Source of the DNA: CAZHHH01 sp052400685
GTDB lineage: Bacteria; Bacteroidota; Bacteroidia; Bacteroidales; Marinilabiliaceae
Reading direction: 5' to 3' (one strand)
Length of the DNA stretch: 64,000 nt
Assembly (NCBI GenBank): GCA_052400685.1
Contig: JBQTGJ010000018.1
The translations under genes and the position numbers were made by a program. This document shows positions 35,639-44,728 of the stretch, in pieces. The notes below the pieces were generated by a model. It was not told the origin of the DNA and did no database searches. It saw only the letters and a list, made by a program, of their open reading frames with translations. Position 1 is the stretch's first letter; the number at the start of each line of letters is the position of its first letter.

Positions 35639-37719
35639 TTGTTATATTATTTTGTGCTTGTTACTCTTTGGGTGCTCAATCTGTTTTGCCGCACGGCGAG
35701 GAGATGAGTGCGCTGGAAAAATGGCAGTTAAAAGGTTACTATGAAAGTGCTTTGCGAATGAATGACCGATTACAGGCGACAGCTTTTCTGGCTGAATGGC
35801 ATCGTCGGGATCCGCAAAACGATGAAGTGACTTTCAATTTAGGGCGTCTGTATTATCAGATTCGGAATTATGCCATGGCCGAAGATATTATGCGTGAGTT
35901 ATATAATAACGATCAACGGCATAATTTGAACGCTTTGTACTATTACGCATTGGTGCGAATGCATTATCGTAATTATGAGGAAGCTTTTGATTATTTTTCA
36001 CAGCTACGCGGGCGTTATCGTCGAATTGGAGAAAAGAATGTTACCCGTGATGTTATCGATCAGTTATTAATTGGTTGTGAAATGGGAATGGCTGCCAGAG
36101 ACACCATGGTCACGACAGAGGTCACTCTTTTGTCTGATTCAATCAATACCTCACACTCTGAAGCCGGGGTTATTCTGATTAATGATTCTGTATTTGTGTA
36201 TGGTTCTACAGCTCCTGATGCGCCCCTTTTTCACGAATTGAACAAACCTTACGTTGCTGTTCAAAATTTTTATGGTGCCCGACTCGCCGGTGACGAATGG
36301 ATTGGAATGAAGAAGGTTGATCCACCTTTTTTTACTTATGGTGACTTTGACACTGGCCATGGCTGTTTTTCTGTTGACGGGCAACGGTTTTATTTTACCC
36401 AATGTGCGAATCAACCCAATGGGGAAAATATTTGTCATATTTATATGTCGCATAAAATTAAAGATGGCGTCTGGTCGGCACCACAGCCGCTAGATAAAGA
36501 TATCAATCATGTTAATTATACGGCCACTCAACCGGCTGTGGGAAGTTGCTTTAATAATAATCTGGAAGTTTTATATTTTGTCTCTGATCGTCCGGGAGGA
36601 GCCGGCGGAATGGATATTTGGTATTCCGTGTACAATAAGAATAAGAAAACCTACACAAAAGCGGCTAATGCCGGTGTTTTTATAAATACCAGCGGCGATG
36701 AAATAACGCCCTTTTATGATTTACCTTCCCATAAATTATTTTTTAGTTCTAATGGTCGTGCCGGTTTTGGCGGGTTTGATATTTATAGGGCCGAAGGAAA
36801 TATGGTCACCTGGGAACCCGCTGAAAATATTGGTTTGCCAATTAATTCTTCGTTCGATGACTTAAATTTTGTGAGAAACCGTTCAGGACAATTTGGGTTC
36901 TTTACTTCCAACCGACCTGGCAGCCGCGCGCTGTATTACGACAATTGTTGTGATGATATTTACGCTTTTCGGGAAACTAAGGCACCACGGGTGTTAATTA
37001 CCGGGAAGCTTGTTAGAGAAGACCAGATCAGCAGTTCACTTTCAACAGTTGATAGTTTAAACGAACCATCTCCGTTGAAGCAAAATGTTTTAATGAACAA
37101 GGTCGTATCGGTTGAGATGTTAAGTGATTCCGCCTCTTCCGTATTTCTTCAGGAGGTTACAACTAACGAAAAGGGGGAATTTGAGCTTTGGGTTGACCCC
37201 GGTCGAAATTATAAAATTAATGTTGAAGATTCCACTTTGCTTGATCGTAGTTTTATGGTGTCAACCCGCGAGGTTCAAGGTGATGAGACCATTGAACTAA
37301 GTACTGTCGCATTGTCTGAAATACCTGAGAAATCAATCGTTTTGGAGAATATTTATTACCGGTTTGATCAGACTGAGTTAACCTCTGAAGCCAAGGAAAC
37401 GCTAGAACGTACAATTTTGAAACTGATGAATCAATATCCGCAGATAACCATTGAGATATCAGCTCATACCGATAGTTTAGGTGATGCGTTGTACAATCAA
37501 AAATTATCGGAAGGTAGAGCAGGAAGCGTAGTGGATTATCTGGTTTCGAAAGGAATATCGTCAAATCGTTTGTCAGCCAGGGGGTATGGCGCCTCGCATC
37601 CAATTGCGCCAAACCTAAACGCTGATGGGACGGATAATCCTGAGGGACGGCGGAGAAACAGACGAACTGAATTTCGAATTACTGGCACGGTAAAGTCTAA
37701 TATTGTTGGGGCCAACTAG
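35623..37719 (+). CDS. OmpA-family protein with TPR-like and PD40 regions (T9SS-associated, PorE-like)
   Basis: The 698-residue protein has a signal peptide (to SLGAQS), an N-terminal helical TPR-like part (about 30-165), a central six-bladed PD40/WD40-like propeller with units such as LYFVSDRPGGAGGMDIWYS and LFFSSNGRAGFGGFDIYRAE, a short carboxypeptidase-regulatory-like domain (about 450-560), and a C-terminal OmpA peptidoglycan-binding domain with IEISAHTDSLGDALYN and LSARGYGASHP. This order matches PorE-like proteins that tie T9SS outer-membrane components to the cell wall. It overlaps the PorP/SprF gene by 16 bp, so translation is coupled. A repeat copy begins 6 bp after the stop. Confidence 0.93.
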   Translation: MRKILIVILFCACYSLGAQSVLPHGEEMSALEKWQLKGYYESALRMNDRLQATAFLAEWHRRDPQNDEVTFNLGRLYYQIRNYAMAEDIMRELYNNDQRHNLNALYYYALVRMHYRNYEEAFDYFSQLRGRYRRIGEKNVTRDVIDQLLIGCEMGMAARDTMVTTEVTLLSDSINTSHSEAGVILINDSVFVYGSTAPDAPLFHELNKPYVAVQNFYGARLAGDEWIGMKKVDPPFFTYGDFDTGHGCFSVDGQRFYFTQCANQPNGENICHIYMSHKIKDGVWSAPQPLDKDINHVNYTATQPAVGSCFNNNLEVLYFVSDRPGGAGGMDIWYSVYNKNKKTYTKAANAGVFINTSGDEITPFYDLPSHKLFFSSNGRAGFGGFDIYRAEGNMVTWEPAENIGLPINSSFDDLNFVRNRSGQFGFFTSNRPGSRALYYDNCCDDIYAFRETKAPRVLITGKLVREDQISSSLSTVDSLNEPSPLKQNVLMNKVVSVEMLSDSASSVFLQEVTTNEKGEFELWVDPGRNYKINVEDSTLLDRSFMVSTREVQGDETIELSTVALSEIPEKSIVLENIYYRFDQTELTSEAKETLERTILKLMNQYPQITIEISAHTDSLGDALYNQKLSEGRAGSVVDYLVSKGISSNRLSARGYGASHPIAPNLNADGTDNPEGRRRNRRTEFRITGTVKSNIVGAN

Positions 37720-37724
37720 TGTTT

Positions 37725-37852
37725 GTCCATAAAGGAGGGGACTTGAGCTAGAAGGTTTAAATTCTGGGTTTTTAAAGCTTGAGAAGTATGAGTTTATTTA
37801 GGTAAATGACCATTTGGGAAGTAAGTGTGATGAAAAAATGGCGTTTTCTTGC
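37725..37852 (+). repeat. Dispersed intergenic 128-bp element, copy C (degraded)
   Basis: Shares TTTAAATTC, GGTAAATGACCATTT and TTTTCTTGC with copies B and F, in the same order and spacing, but with more substitutions. It starts with TTTGTCCAT like copies D and E and begins 6 bp after the OmpA-family stop codon. Confidence 0.65.
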
Positions 37853-38012
37853 TGACATTTACGTAATGGTTGAATTAATCGAAAAATTAAATTATTTTCA
37901 AACGGGATTAGTTGTTTAATATGATTTAGAAATAAGGTTTTTTAGTCATATGTTGTTGGCTTGAAAGATGCTTTATTTCTGTGTTTTTTTTTCAATTAAA
38001 ATATCATTAATA

Positions 38013-41000
38013 ATGAGGCGCTTACTATTGAATATTGTAGTTTGTTTTTTGTTTATGGGGTCGTTGGAGCTGGTTGCTCAGACGGACTCTGTTCAATACG
38101 CGTCCATTCGTCGTCAAATAGTGGTTAAGGGCGATCAAAATTATCCGCCTTATGAGTTTCTTAATGATAAAGGGGAACCAGATGGTTTTAATGTCGATTT
38201 ATTTAAGTCTTTGGCTGAAAAATTAGGGCTGAATTTTACATTGACCTTAGAACCTTGGAATAAAGTCAGAAAAGAACTTGAAGCTGGTGAAATTGATGTA
38301 ATTACAGGTATGATTGTCACACCCGAACGAATTCAGAAAGTTGCTTTTGGAACGCCTCATAGTGTTATCACCCATGGACTTTTTGTTTCTGAAGAAAGTC
38401 GTATTTTAACCTTAGCGGATTTAAAAGGTAAATCGGTGGTGGTTCAGGATGGTGATGTAATGCATGATTTTATGCTTATGAAGGGATGGGCAGATACCTT
38501 GATTGCTGTTGCCGATCCTTTGGAAGCGCTGAATTTTATTAATGATAATGTTTATGACGCCGCACTTTTAGCGAGTTATCAAGGTGTTTATTCTATTAAG
38601 CAGTCAGATTTAAAAAATGTTGTGTTGCGTACTTCCGATATTGAGCCATACAAGTATGCCATGGCCGTCAAAAAGGGAGAAACTGAATTGTTATGGCTCC
38701 TTAATGCAGGGTTATACCAGTTAAAGGAAGACGGAACCTACGATGAGATTTATAATAAGTGGTTTTCGGTATATGAGAAAGGCCGGCTGATGCATCGATT
38801 GCTCCCATTTATTGTGCTGGTAGCAGTGAGTTTGGTTTTTTTGTTGGCTTTTATCGTTTTGCTAAGAAAGCAAGTGGCACGAGCCGTGTTGAAAAAAAGA
38901 GAAATTGAGGATCAGTTATCAGCGGTTTCCCGATTGGCCCCTATTGGCATCGGGTTGATTGCCAATGATCAAATCATCATGGTTAATGCGTTTATGAGTG
39001 AAATGACTGGCTATTCGTCAGAGGAGTTGGTAGGTAATGCGTTTCAGTTGTTGTTTAAGTCGGATGAAGCTTATTTAGCTTTGTATGAATCTGTAAATAA
39101 AGGTCTTGAAGAGAATGACTCTGTTTCATTGGAAGCTGAAGTCGTTAAAAAATCTGGTAAGTCATTGTTTGTAATGCTCTCGGCCAGCCGACGTTCAGAG
39201 AATTTGGATCAAAATGAGTTGCTGTTTACAATGACTGACATTTCGCTGTCGCGTGAAGCTTTGATGCAGGCTCGTGTAGCCAATGAAAGGCTTAATTTTC
39301 AGTTGGATAATTCGCCGTTGGGCCATGTTGAGTTTGATCGTGATATGGTTGTTAAATCCTGGTCTGCTCAGTCTGAATTAATTTTTGGCTGGACCAAAGA
39401 GGAGGTCATCGGGCGAGGTTTAACCGAATTTAATTTTATTCATCCGGATGATGTCTATACATTTTCAAAAGGCATATCTAGATTATCCAAAGGCGTAGAG
39501 CAACGTAATGTATTGCGCTTTCGTAATTATGCCAAGACTGGTTTGGTAGTGAATTGTGTTTGGTACAATTCGGCGGTATATGACGATTCGGGTGTTTTGT
39601 TATCTGTTTTCTGTTTGGTTCAGGATGTGTCACTGTTGCAGAAGGCCGAATCGTTGGCGGCTGAAAAACAGGAACGGTTGCAATGGTTTATGGAGGCAGC
39701 TAACGTGGGAACCTGGGAATGGAATATTGATACCGGTAATATTGATATTTCTGATAGTTATGCAGCGATTTTGGGCTATCAGCTGAACGAGTTACAGCCG
39801 ACGACTCTTGAGAAAATACAACAAATGGTGCATCCCGATGATCGTTTAAAATTTTCAGATTTTTTTGATTTGTATCTTGATGTACCGGAAGGTCCCATTG
39901 GGCTTGAATTACGACTTCGTCACAAGGATGGCCATTACATGTATATGCTTGAAAAAGGGATGCCGTTGCCCGGGAAGCGAAAGGATCAAAGGCGGATTTT
40001 GGGTATTCAGGTCGATGTTTCTGAAATAAAAAATGCCGAAGAGGAAATTCGTAAATTGTTTGTAGCAACTGACCAGAGCCCTGCCTCTGTTATTATGACC
40101 GATGTTGATGGGCATATTGAATATGTTAACCGTAAGTTTATTGCAACCACAGGCTATTCATTCGATGAGCTCAAAGGAAAAGAACTTCGTATATTCAAGG
40201 ATGGTCATTTGTCGTTTGATGCACATCAGGCAATGTGGAAAACCATTCATAGTGGCGCGGATTGGCGTGGTGAACACCTAAACAGACGAAAAAATAAAGA
40301 AAAATATTGGGAGTCGGTTCTCATCTCACCGGTTAAAAATAATGAAGGAAAAGTCCTTAATTATGTAATAGTTAGTGAGGATATTACTGAAAGAAAACGC
40401 ATCGAGAATGAGTTGATAGAGGCCAAAGAAAAAGCCGAAGAAAGCGATCGTCTAAAAACTGCTTTTTTGAATAATTTATCGCATGAAGTGCGAACGCCAT
40501 TAAATGCGATTGTTGGTTTTTCAGAAATATTGACGACTGAAAATGGTTCTAATCCTAAAATGGGCATCTATGCCAGAACAATATTAGAGAGTAGCCGACA
40601 ATTATTATTGCTGATGGACAACATTATTAATACATCGATGATTGAAACAGAAAAATTAAAAGTAGTTAGAGTTCAGACAGATTTAAACCAGTTACTCAAT
40701 GAGGTTTATAATCAGATGGCTATGGTGGCGGGGAAGAAGAATGTTGTTTTCCGTATAAATTCACTGATCCCTCGCGATAGCGAATTGGTTATGCTCGACC
40801 AGATGAAAATTGGTGTTGTGCTTAATAATCTTGTTTCAAATTCTTTAAAATTTACCGATTCGGGCATTGTGCAGGTGACGTGTAGAATGGACGATTTTAA
40901 TGTTTATTTTGAAGTTCAGGATACTGGTGTTGGCATTCCTGAATCTGTTCAAAATACGGTTTTTGAGCGATTTGAACAAGGTGATAATTTTCTCTCTGGC

Positions 41001-41534
41001 TTGACTGAAGGCATGGGGCTGGGACTCCCAATCGTGAAAGCATATGTGGAACTAATGGGAGGAACATTGTCATTTACAACATCCGGTAGTGGAACAACTT
41101 TTAAGTTCAGTATTCCTCTTAATTTTGATGCGATTTCGGAGGAACAGCCGGAATCAAATTCTTTTACAAAGCCCAAATCCATTATTTTGGTGGTGGACGA
41201 TTTAGAAATAAACAGTCAGGTTATCAGTGAAATGATTTCCGGGGTGAATGCAGATGTGGTGTATGCCTCAAGTGGGCAGGCAGCCATTGATATGGTCGCT
41301 CAAAACCCGGATATCGATTTGGTATTAATGGATTTAAAAATGCCTGGAATGAGCGGTTTGGAGGCTACGCGTGAGATCAAGAAGATGCGTCCGATGTTAC
41401 CGGTTATTGCCCAAACAGCATATACTCTGGCCGCTGATCGTTCCGCAGCTCTTGATGCCGGGTGTGATGACTATATTGCAAAACCTATTATTAAAAATGT
41501 GCTTATTGCTTTGTTGAAAAGGTATCTTAACTAA
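38013..41534 (+). CDS. Hybrid histidine kinase with periplasmic solute-binding sensor domain (BvgS/EvgS-like)
   Basis: A membrane sensor of 1173 residues. In order: signal peptide (MRRLLLNIVVCFLFMGSLELVAQ), periplasmic family-3 solute-binding domain with DQNYPPYEFLNDKGEPDGF and LLNAGLYQLKEDGTYDEIYNKW, one transmembrane helix (about 268-290), four PAS/PAC domains (about 310-800), HisKA with His in NLSHEVRTPLN at residue 824, ATPase with NLVSNSLKF, DTGVGI and GMGLGLPI, and a receiver with Asp1107 in LMDLKMPG. The sensor domain suggests it detects an amino acid or similar small polar ligand. The start at ATG 38013 places the signal peptide at the N-terminus; the frame opens 15 codons earlier. 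Copies of the dispersed repeat lie on both sides of the gene. Confidence 0.94.
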   Translation: MRRLLLNIVVCFLFMGSLELVAQTDSVQYASIRRQIVVKGDQNYPPYEFLNDKGEPDGFNVDLFKSLAEKLGLNFTLTLEPWNKVRKELEAGEIDVITGMIVTPERIQKVAFGTPHSVITHGLFVSEESRILTLADLKGKSVVVQDGDVMHDFMLMKGWADTLIAVADPLEALNFINDNVYDAALLASYQGVYSIKQSDLKNVVLRTSDIEPYKYAMAVKKGETELLWLLNAGLYQLKEDGTYDEIYNKWFSVYEKGRLMHRLLPFIVLVAVSLVFLLAFIVLLRKQVARAVLKKREIEDQLSAVSRLAPIGIGLIANDQIIMVNAFMSEMTGYSSEELVGNAFQLLFKSDEAYLALYESVNKGLEENDSVSLEAEVVKKSGKSLFVMLSASRRSENLDQNELLFTMTDISLSREALMQARVANERLNFQLDNSPLGHVEFDRDMVVKSWSAQSELIFGWTKEEVIGRGLTEFNFIHPDDVYTFSKGISRLSKGVEQRNVLRFRNYAKTGLVVNCVWYNSAVYDDSGVLLSVFCLVQDVSLLQKAESLAAEKQERLQWFMEAANVGTWEWNIDTGNIDISDSYAAILGYQLNELQPTTLEKIQQMVHPDDRLKFSDFFDLYLDVPEGPIGLELRLRHKDGHYMYMLEKGMPLPGKRKDQRRILGIQVDVSEIKNAEEEIRKLFVATDQSPASVIMTDVDGHIEYVNRKFIATTGYSFDELKGKELRIFKDGHLSFDAHQAMWKTIHSGADWRGEHLNRRKNKEKYWESVLISPVKNNEGKVLNYVIVSEDITERKRIENELIEAKEKAEESDRLKTAFLNNLSHEVRTPLNAIVGFSEILTTENGSNPKMGIYARTILESSRQLLLLMDNIINTSMIETEKLKVVRVQTDLNQLLNEVYNQMAMVAGKKNVVFRINSLIPRDSELVMLDQMKIGVVLNNLVSNSLKFTDSGIVQVTCRMDDFNVYFEVQDTGVGIPESVQNTVFERFEQGDNFLSGLTEGMGLGLPIVKAYVELMGGTLSFTTSGSGTTFKFSIPLNFDAISEEQPESNSFTKPKSIILVVDDLEINSQVISEMISGVNADVVYASSGQAAIDMVAQNPDIDLVLMDLKMPGMSGLEATREIKKMRPMLPVIAQTAYTLAADRSAALDAGCDDYIAKPIIKNVLIALLKRYLN

Positions 41535-41537
41535 TGC

Positions 41538-41669
41538 CTGTCCATCTAATCTGGAGTTTGAACAATATAGTTCAAATTCAAGGCTTGCGTCGCTTTAAAA
41601 ATGTGAGGTTACTGTCGTAAATGATCATTTGAGAGCAAGCGTAAAGCAGAAGTTGGATTTTATTAACAG
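41538..41669 (+). repeat. Dispersed intergenic element, copy D
   Basis: Contains TTCAAATTCAAGGCTTGCG identical to copy F, then CGTAAATGATCATTTGAGAGCAAGCGTAA in family register. GCTTGC and GCAAGC pair perfectly inside it, and CTGT/ACAG close its ends. It starts 4 bp after the kinase stop codon. Confidence 0.82.
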
Positions 41670-41731
41670 ACTCTGAATATGCAGGGGCATTTAAATTGTG
41701 TGTTACGTCGGGTAACTGAAAAATAAATTGT

Positions 41732-44728
41732 ATGATGAAAGTTAGAGCTCTTGATTCTATTGTGTCGTTGTTTGCGTTGGTTGCTGTGTATAAACCCCAG
41801 AAAGGTTTTACTTTGATCACAAATACTCTGGAGGTCTATCTAAACTCGAGATTTTCGCGCCAAACCACTGATGCTTCAATTGACTTATTTCATCAGAAAG
41901 TGACGGCTTATATGGAGCAGCTTAATGAACGGTATTCGCTTTTTGATGAGTTATTGGGCGATGAAGTTTTGAAGCATTGTAAGCGAATTACTTTAAATAT
42001 TCAACCCGATGAGCGTCTTCACATGATGGTCTATCTGCTCGAATATCTTCCATATATTTCTGATCATTTAATTGGAGATCTTTCGGGCGATACATATGAG
42101 ATGATAAAGGGGATAGCTGGGGGACTTAATATTTCGGAAGCTGATTTTAACGATGCTATTTGTTTTATTCTGGATGATTTTGAGCTGGTGTCTGCCAAAA
42201 ATCAACTTTTTATTATTTGTGATAACCCAAATTTGAAAATCCCCGGGGTGGCTGTTAAAGTGGTGGAGGATCTTAAAGGTCAAATTGTCTTTTTGCGACT
42301 TACGGCACTCAATGTTGTCCTTTTTAGAATTGTAGGCGATAGTATTTTTGATTTGAATGACAGACGTTTATATAAGCGCCGGACTTATTATTTGAAGCCG
42401 GGTGGCGTTATTCATTCCGATAGTGGGCATCATTTTTTCTTTAACGATATTTATAAAGCGCTAACAGTTACTGATGTTGATCAACATCTTGAACTGAATG
42501 TTGGTAATCTGGAGTATTTCTTTTCAAACGGACAACAGGGGATTCATCGGATGAGTTTTAAATGTGAATCCGGCGAAATGATGGCTATAATGGGTGGCAG
42601 TGGATCCGGTAAAACAACGCTAATGAATTTGCTTATTGGCGCTTATAAACCCTATAGTGGACATGTCAGAATTAATAACGTGGAGGTGTTTGCAAACCCG
42701 GAACTGGTAAAAGGGTACATTGGGTTTGTTCCACAGGATGATGCGCTTAATGAGGAGCTGACGGCTTTCGAAAATTTATTCTACGTGGCGGGTTTATCAT
42801 TGGGAAACCTGAATAATGAGGCTCGTATCCAAAAAGTGGAATCTGTTTTGTCTGAATTGGGTTTGTCGGGTATTCGCAATTTAAAGGTGGGTAATCCGCT
42901 TGATAAAGTGATTAGTGGCGGGCAACGTAAGCGTTTGAATATCGCCATTGAATTAATTCGTGATCCCGGTATTTTATTCCTTGACGAACCAACATCCGGT
43001 TTGTCTTCGGCCGACTCTGAGATGCTTATTGATGTACTTCGGGAAGTTGCTGATAAAGGACGAATTGTGGTCCTTAATATCCATCAGCCTTCGAGCGATA
43101 TTTTTAAGTTATTTGATAAGTTGTTGTTTATTGATCAGGGAGGTTACCCGGTCTATTTCGGCCCTGCCGTGCGCGTTGTTTCTTATTTGAAAGAAGCCTT
43201 AAAATTGGTTGATGCGCATGAGAGTGAATGCCCTTTATGCGGTAGTTTAAATCCTGATGATATTTTTCATCTGGTTGAACGACATCGAATTAAAACAAAA
43301 GTCCCGGAGGCCAAAGAGCGACTGTTTACTCCGGAACGATGGATGAATTATTTTTATGAAAATGCGCCCGAAGAAGATGATTTTTTCGAACAGGAATTTC
43401 AACCTCTTAAATCTCAAAAGCTCGATATTCCCCATCCTGTAAAGCAATTCCGACTCTATCTGTCGCGACTTGTAGCTTCTAAATTATCCGATTTTTCTTC
43501 TTTGCTGCTATCCATAGGACTTCCGGCTATACTTGCTGTTTTGCTTTCTATATTTTCTTATTATGAGGATCCTTTATTGGGATATTACTGCTATCATGAA
43601 AATGAAAATATGCCGGCCTATCTTTTTATGAGCATCATTGTTGCCATGTTTATTGGTTTAATGAGTGGCTCGGCTGAGATTAATAAAGATCGGCGCACGC
43701 TGAAGCGGGAATCTTTTCTCAATTTAAGCTTTGGCGCTTATTTGTTTTCAAAACTAACTTATTTGATGTTGCTGAATGCTTTGCAAATGTTTTTGTTTGT
43801 ATTTATCAGTTGTCATCTTTTGAAAGTTGAATCCAGTGGTGCTGTTTTTTGGCTTATTATGTGGTCGTTGGCTTTAACTTCCAGTGTGATGGGATTATTT
43901 ATTTCTGCATTGTTTAAATCAATGTCTTCGGTCTATGTCTCAATTCCGTTTCTCTTGATTCCACAAATACTATTTTCGGGAGCTGTTATTGATTTTAATA
44001 AAATTAATAAGATCTTCGCCTCTGACAAGTATGTCCCTATTGTCAGTGAATTGATGCCTTCACGATGGGGCTATGAGGCTTTGATGGTTGCCGACTATAC
44101 CACAACCGCTTTTGCCGGTGTGTTTTTCGACATGGATCGGCAGCAGTATGAAAGCGGGTATTTTCGTAACTTTTTGATTCCTGAGCTGGATAAAGCTTTT
44201 TATGGCGATCATTGGTCTACTGATTTTGTAATATCTCCTGATTCTGCATCTTTTGAGTTGGTAATGAATGGTATTAAGCAGTTGGAAAGATATCTGAAGC
44301 ATGATTTTAGTCGTTATTATGAAGATGAGCTTATTAAAGGCTCCGATTTTAGGCAACTGATTAGTCGCGCGCGTTCGATGCTGAGCGATATTCAAAATAA
44401 TTCTCAGGAACGGGAAGATGCTTTGATCCTTTCGATGAGTGACGATGAATACATACAACTGCAACAAGGTTATAATAAAAAAATTCTACAGGTATTGACG
44501 GACGAATCCAACGTTCAGAAAATAAAGCGTAAGCCCCATGAGTTAATTAGAAAGATGTCGCCCCTGTATTTTGTGGCTGACAACAATTATGGCCGGTCTC
44601 ATTTGTACGCGTCACACAAAAGATTTATGAACAAAATTATTTCCACCGGGATTTTTAATGTGGTCATAATTTGGTTGATTACTTTTATTGAATTGGGCCT
44701 TGTGGCCATTGTTCGACCGCGATATTAG
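41732..44728 (+). CDS. ABCG-like transporter half with an extra N-terminal domain
   Basis: A 998-residue protein fusing three parts. Residues 1-135 form an acidic helical domain that resembles TerB-like modules (tentative). Residues 255-480 are an ABC ATPase with Walker A GGSGSGKTT at 288-296, signature ISGGQRKRLNIA, Walker B ILFLDEPTSGL and the switch His in LNIHQPS. A linker contains ECPLCGS (Cys500 and Cys503), a possible metal knuckle. From about residue 570 there is an ABC-2 permease domain with six or more membrane helices. ATPase-before-membrane order is that of eukaryotic ABCG and bacterial relatives. Substrate is unknown. The stop codon overlaps that of the convergent kinase gene. 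Confidence 0.9.
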   Translation: MMKVRALDSIVSLFALVAVYKPQKGFTLITNTLEVYLNSRFSRQTTDASIDLFHQKVTAYMEQLNERYSLFDELLGDEVLKHCKRITLNIQPDERLHMMVYLLEYLPYISDHLIGDLSGDTYEMIKGIAGGLNISEADFNDAICFILDDFELVSAKNQLFIICDNPNLKIPGVAVKVVEDLKGQIVFLRLTALNVVLFRIVGDSIFDLNDRRLYKRRTYYLKPGGVIHSDSGHHFFFNDIYKALTVTDVDQHLELNVGNLEYFFSNGQQGIHRMSFKCESGEMMAIMGGSGSGKTTLMNLLIGAYKPYSGHVRINNVEVFANPELVKGYIGFVPQDDALNEELTAFENLFYVAGLSLGNLNNEARIQKVESVLSELGLSGIRNLKVGNPLDKVISGGQRKRLNIAIELIRDPGILFLDEPTSGLSSADSEMLIDVLREVADKGRIVVLNIHQPSSDIFKLFDKLLFIDQGGYPVYFGPAVRVVSYLKEALKLVDAHESECPLCGSLNPDDIFHLVERHRIKTKVPEAKERLFTPERWMNYFYENAPEEDDFFEQEFQPLKSQKLDIPHPVKQFRLYLSRLVASKLSDFSSLLLSIGLPAILAVLLSIFSYYEDPLLGYYCYHENENMPAYLFMSIIVAMFIGLMSGSAEINKDRRTLKRESFLNLSFGAYLFSKLTYLMLLNALQMFLFVFISCHLLKVESSGAVFWLIMWSLALTSSVMGLFISALFKSMSSVYVSIPFLLIPQILFSGAVIDFNKINKIFASDKYVPIVSELMPSRWGYEALMVADYTTTAFAGVFFDMDRQQYESGYFRNFLIPELDKAFYGDHWSTDFVISPDSASFELVMNGIKQLERYLKHDFSRYYEDELIKGSDFRQLISRARSMLSDIQNNSQEREDALILSMSDDEYIQLQQGYNKKILQVLTDESNVQKIKRKPHELIRKMSPLYFVADNNYGRSHLYASHKRFMNKIISTGIFNVVIIWLITFIELGLVAIVRPRY

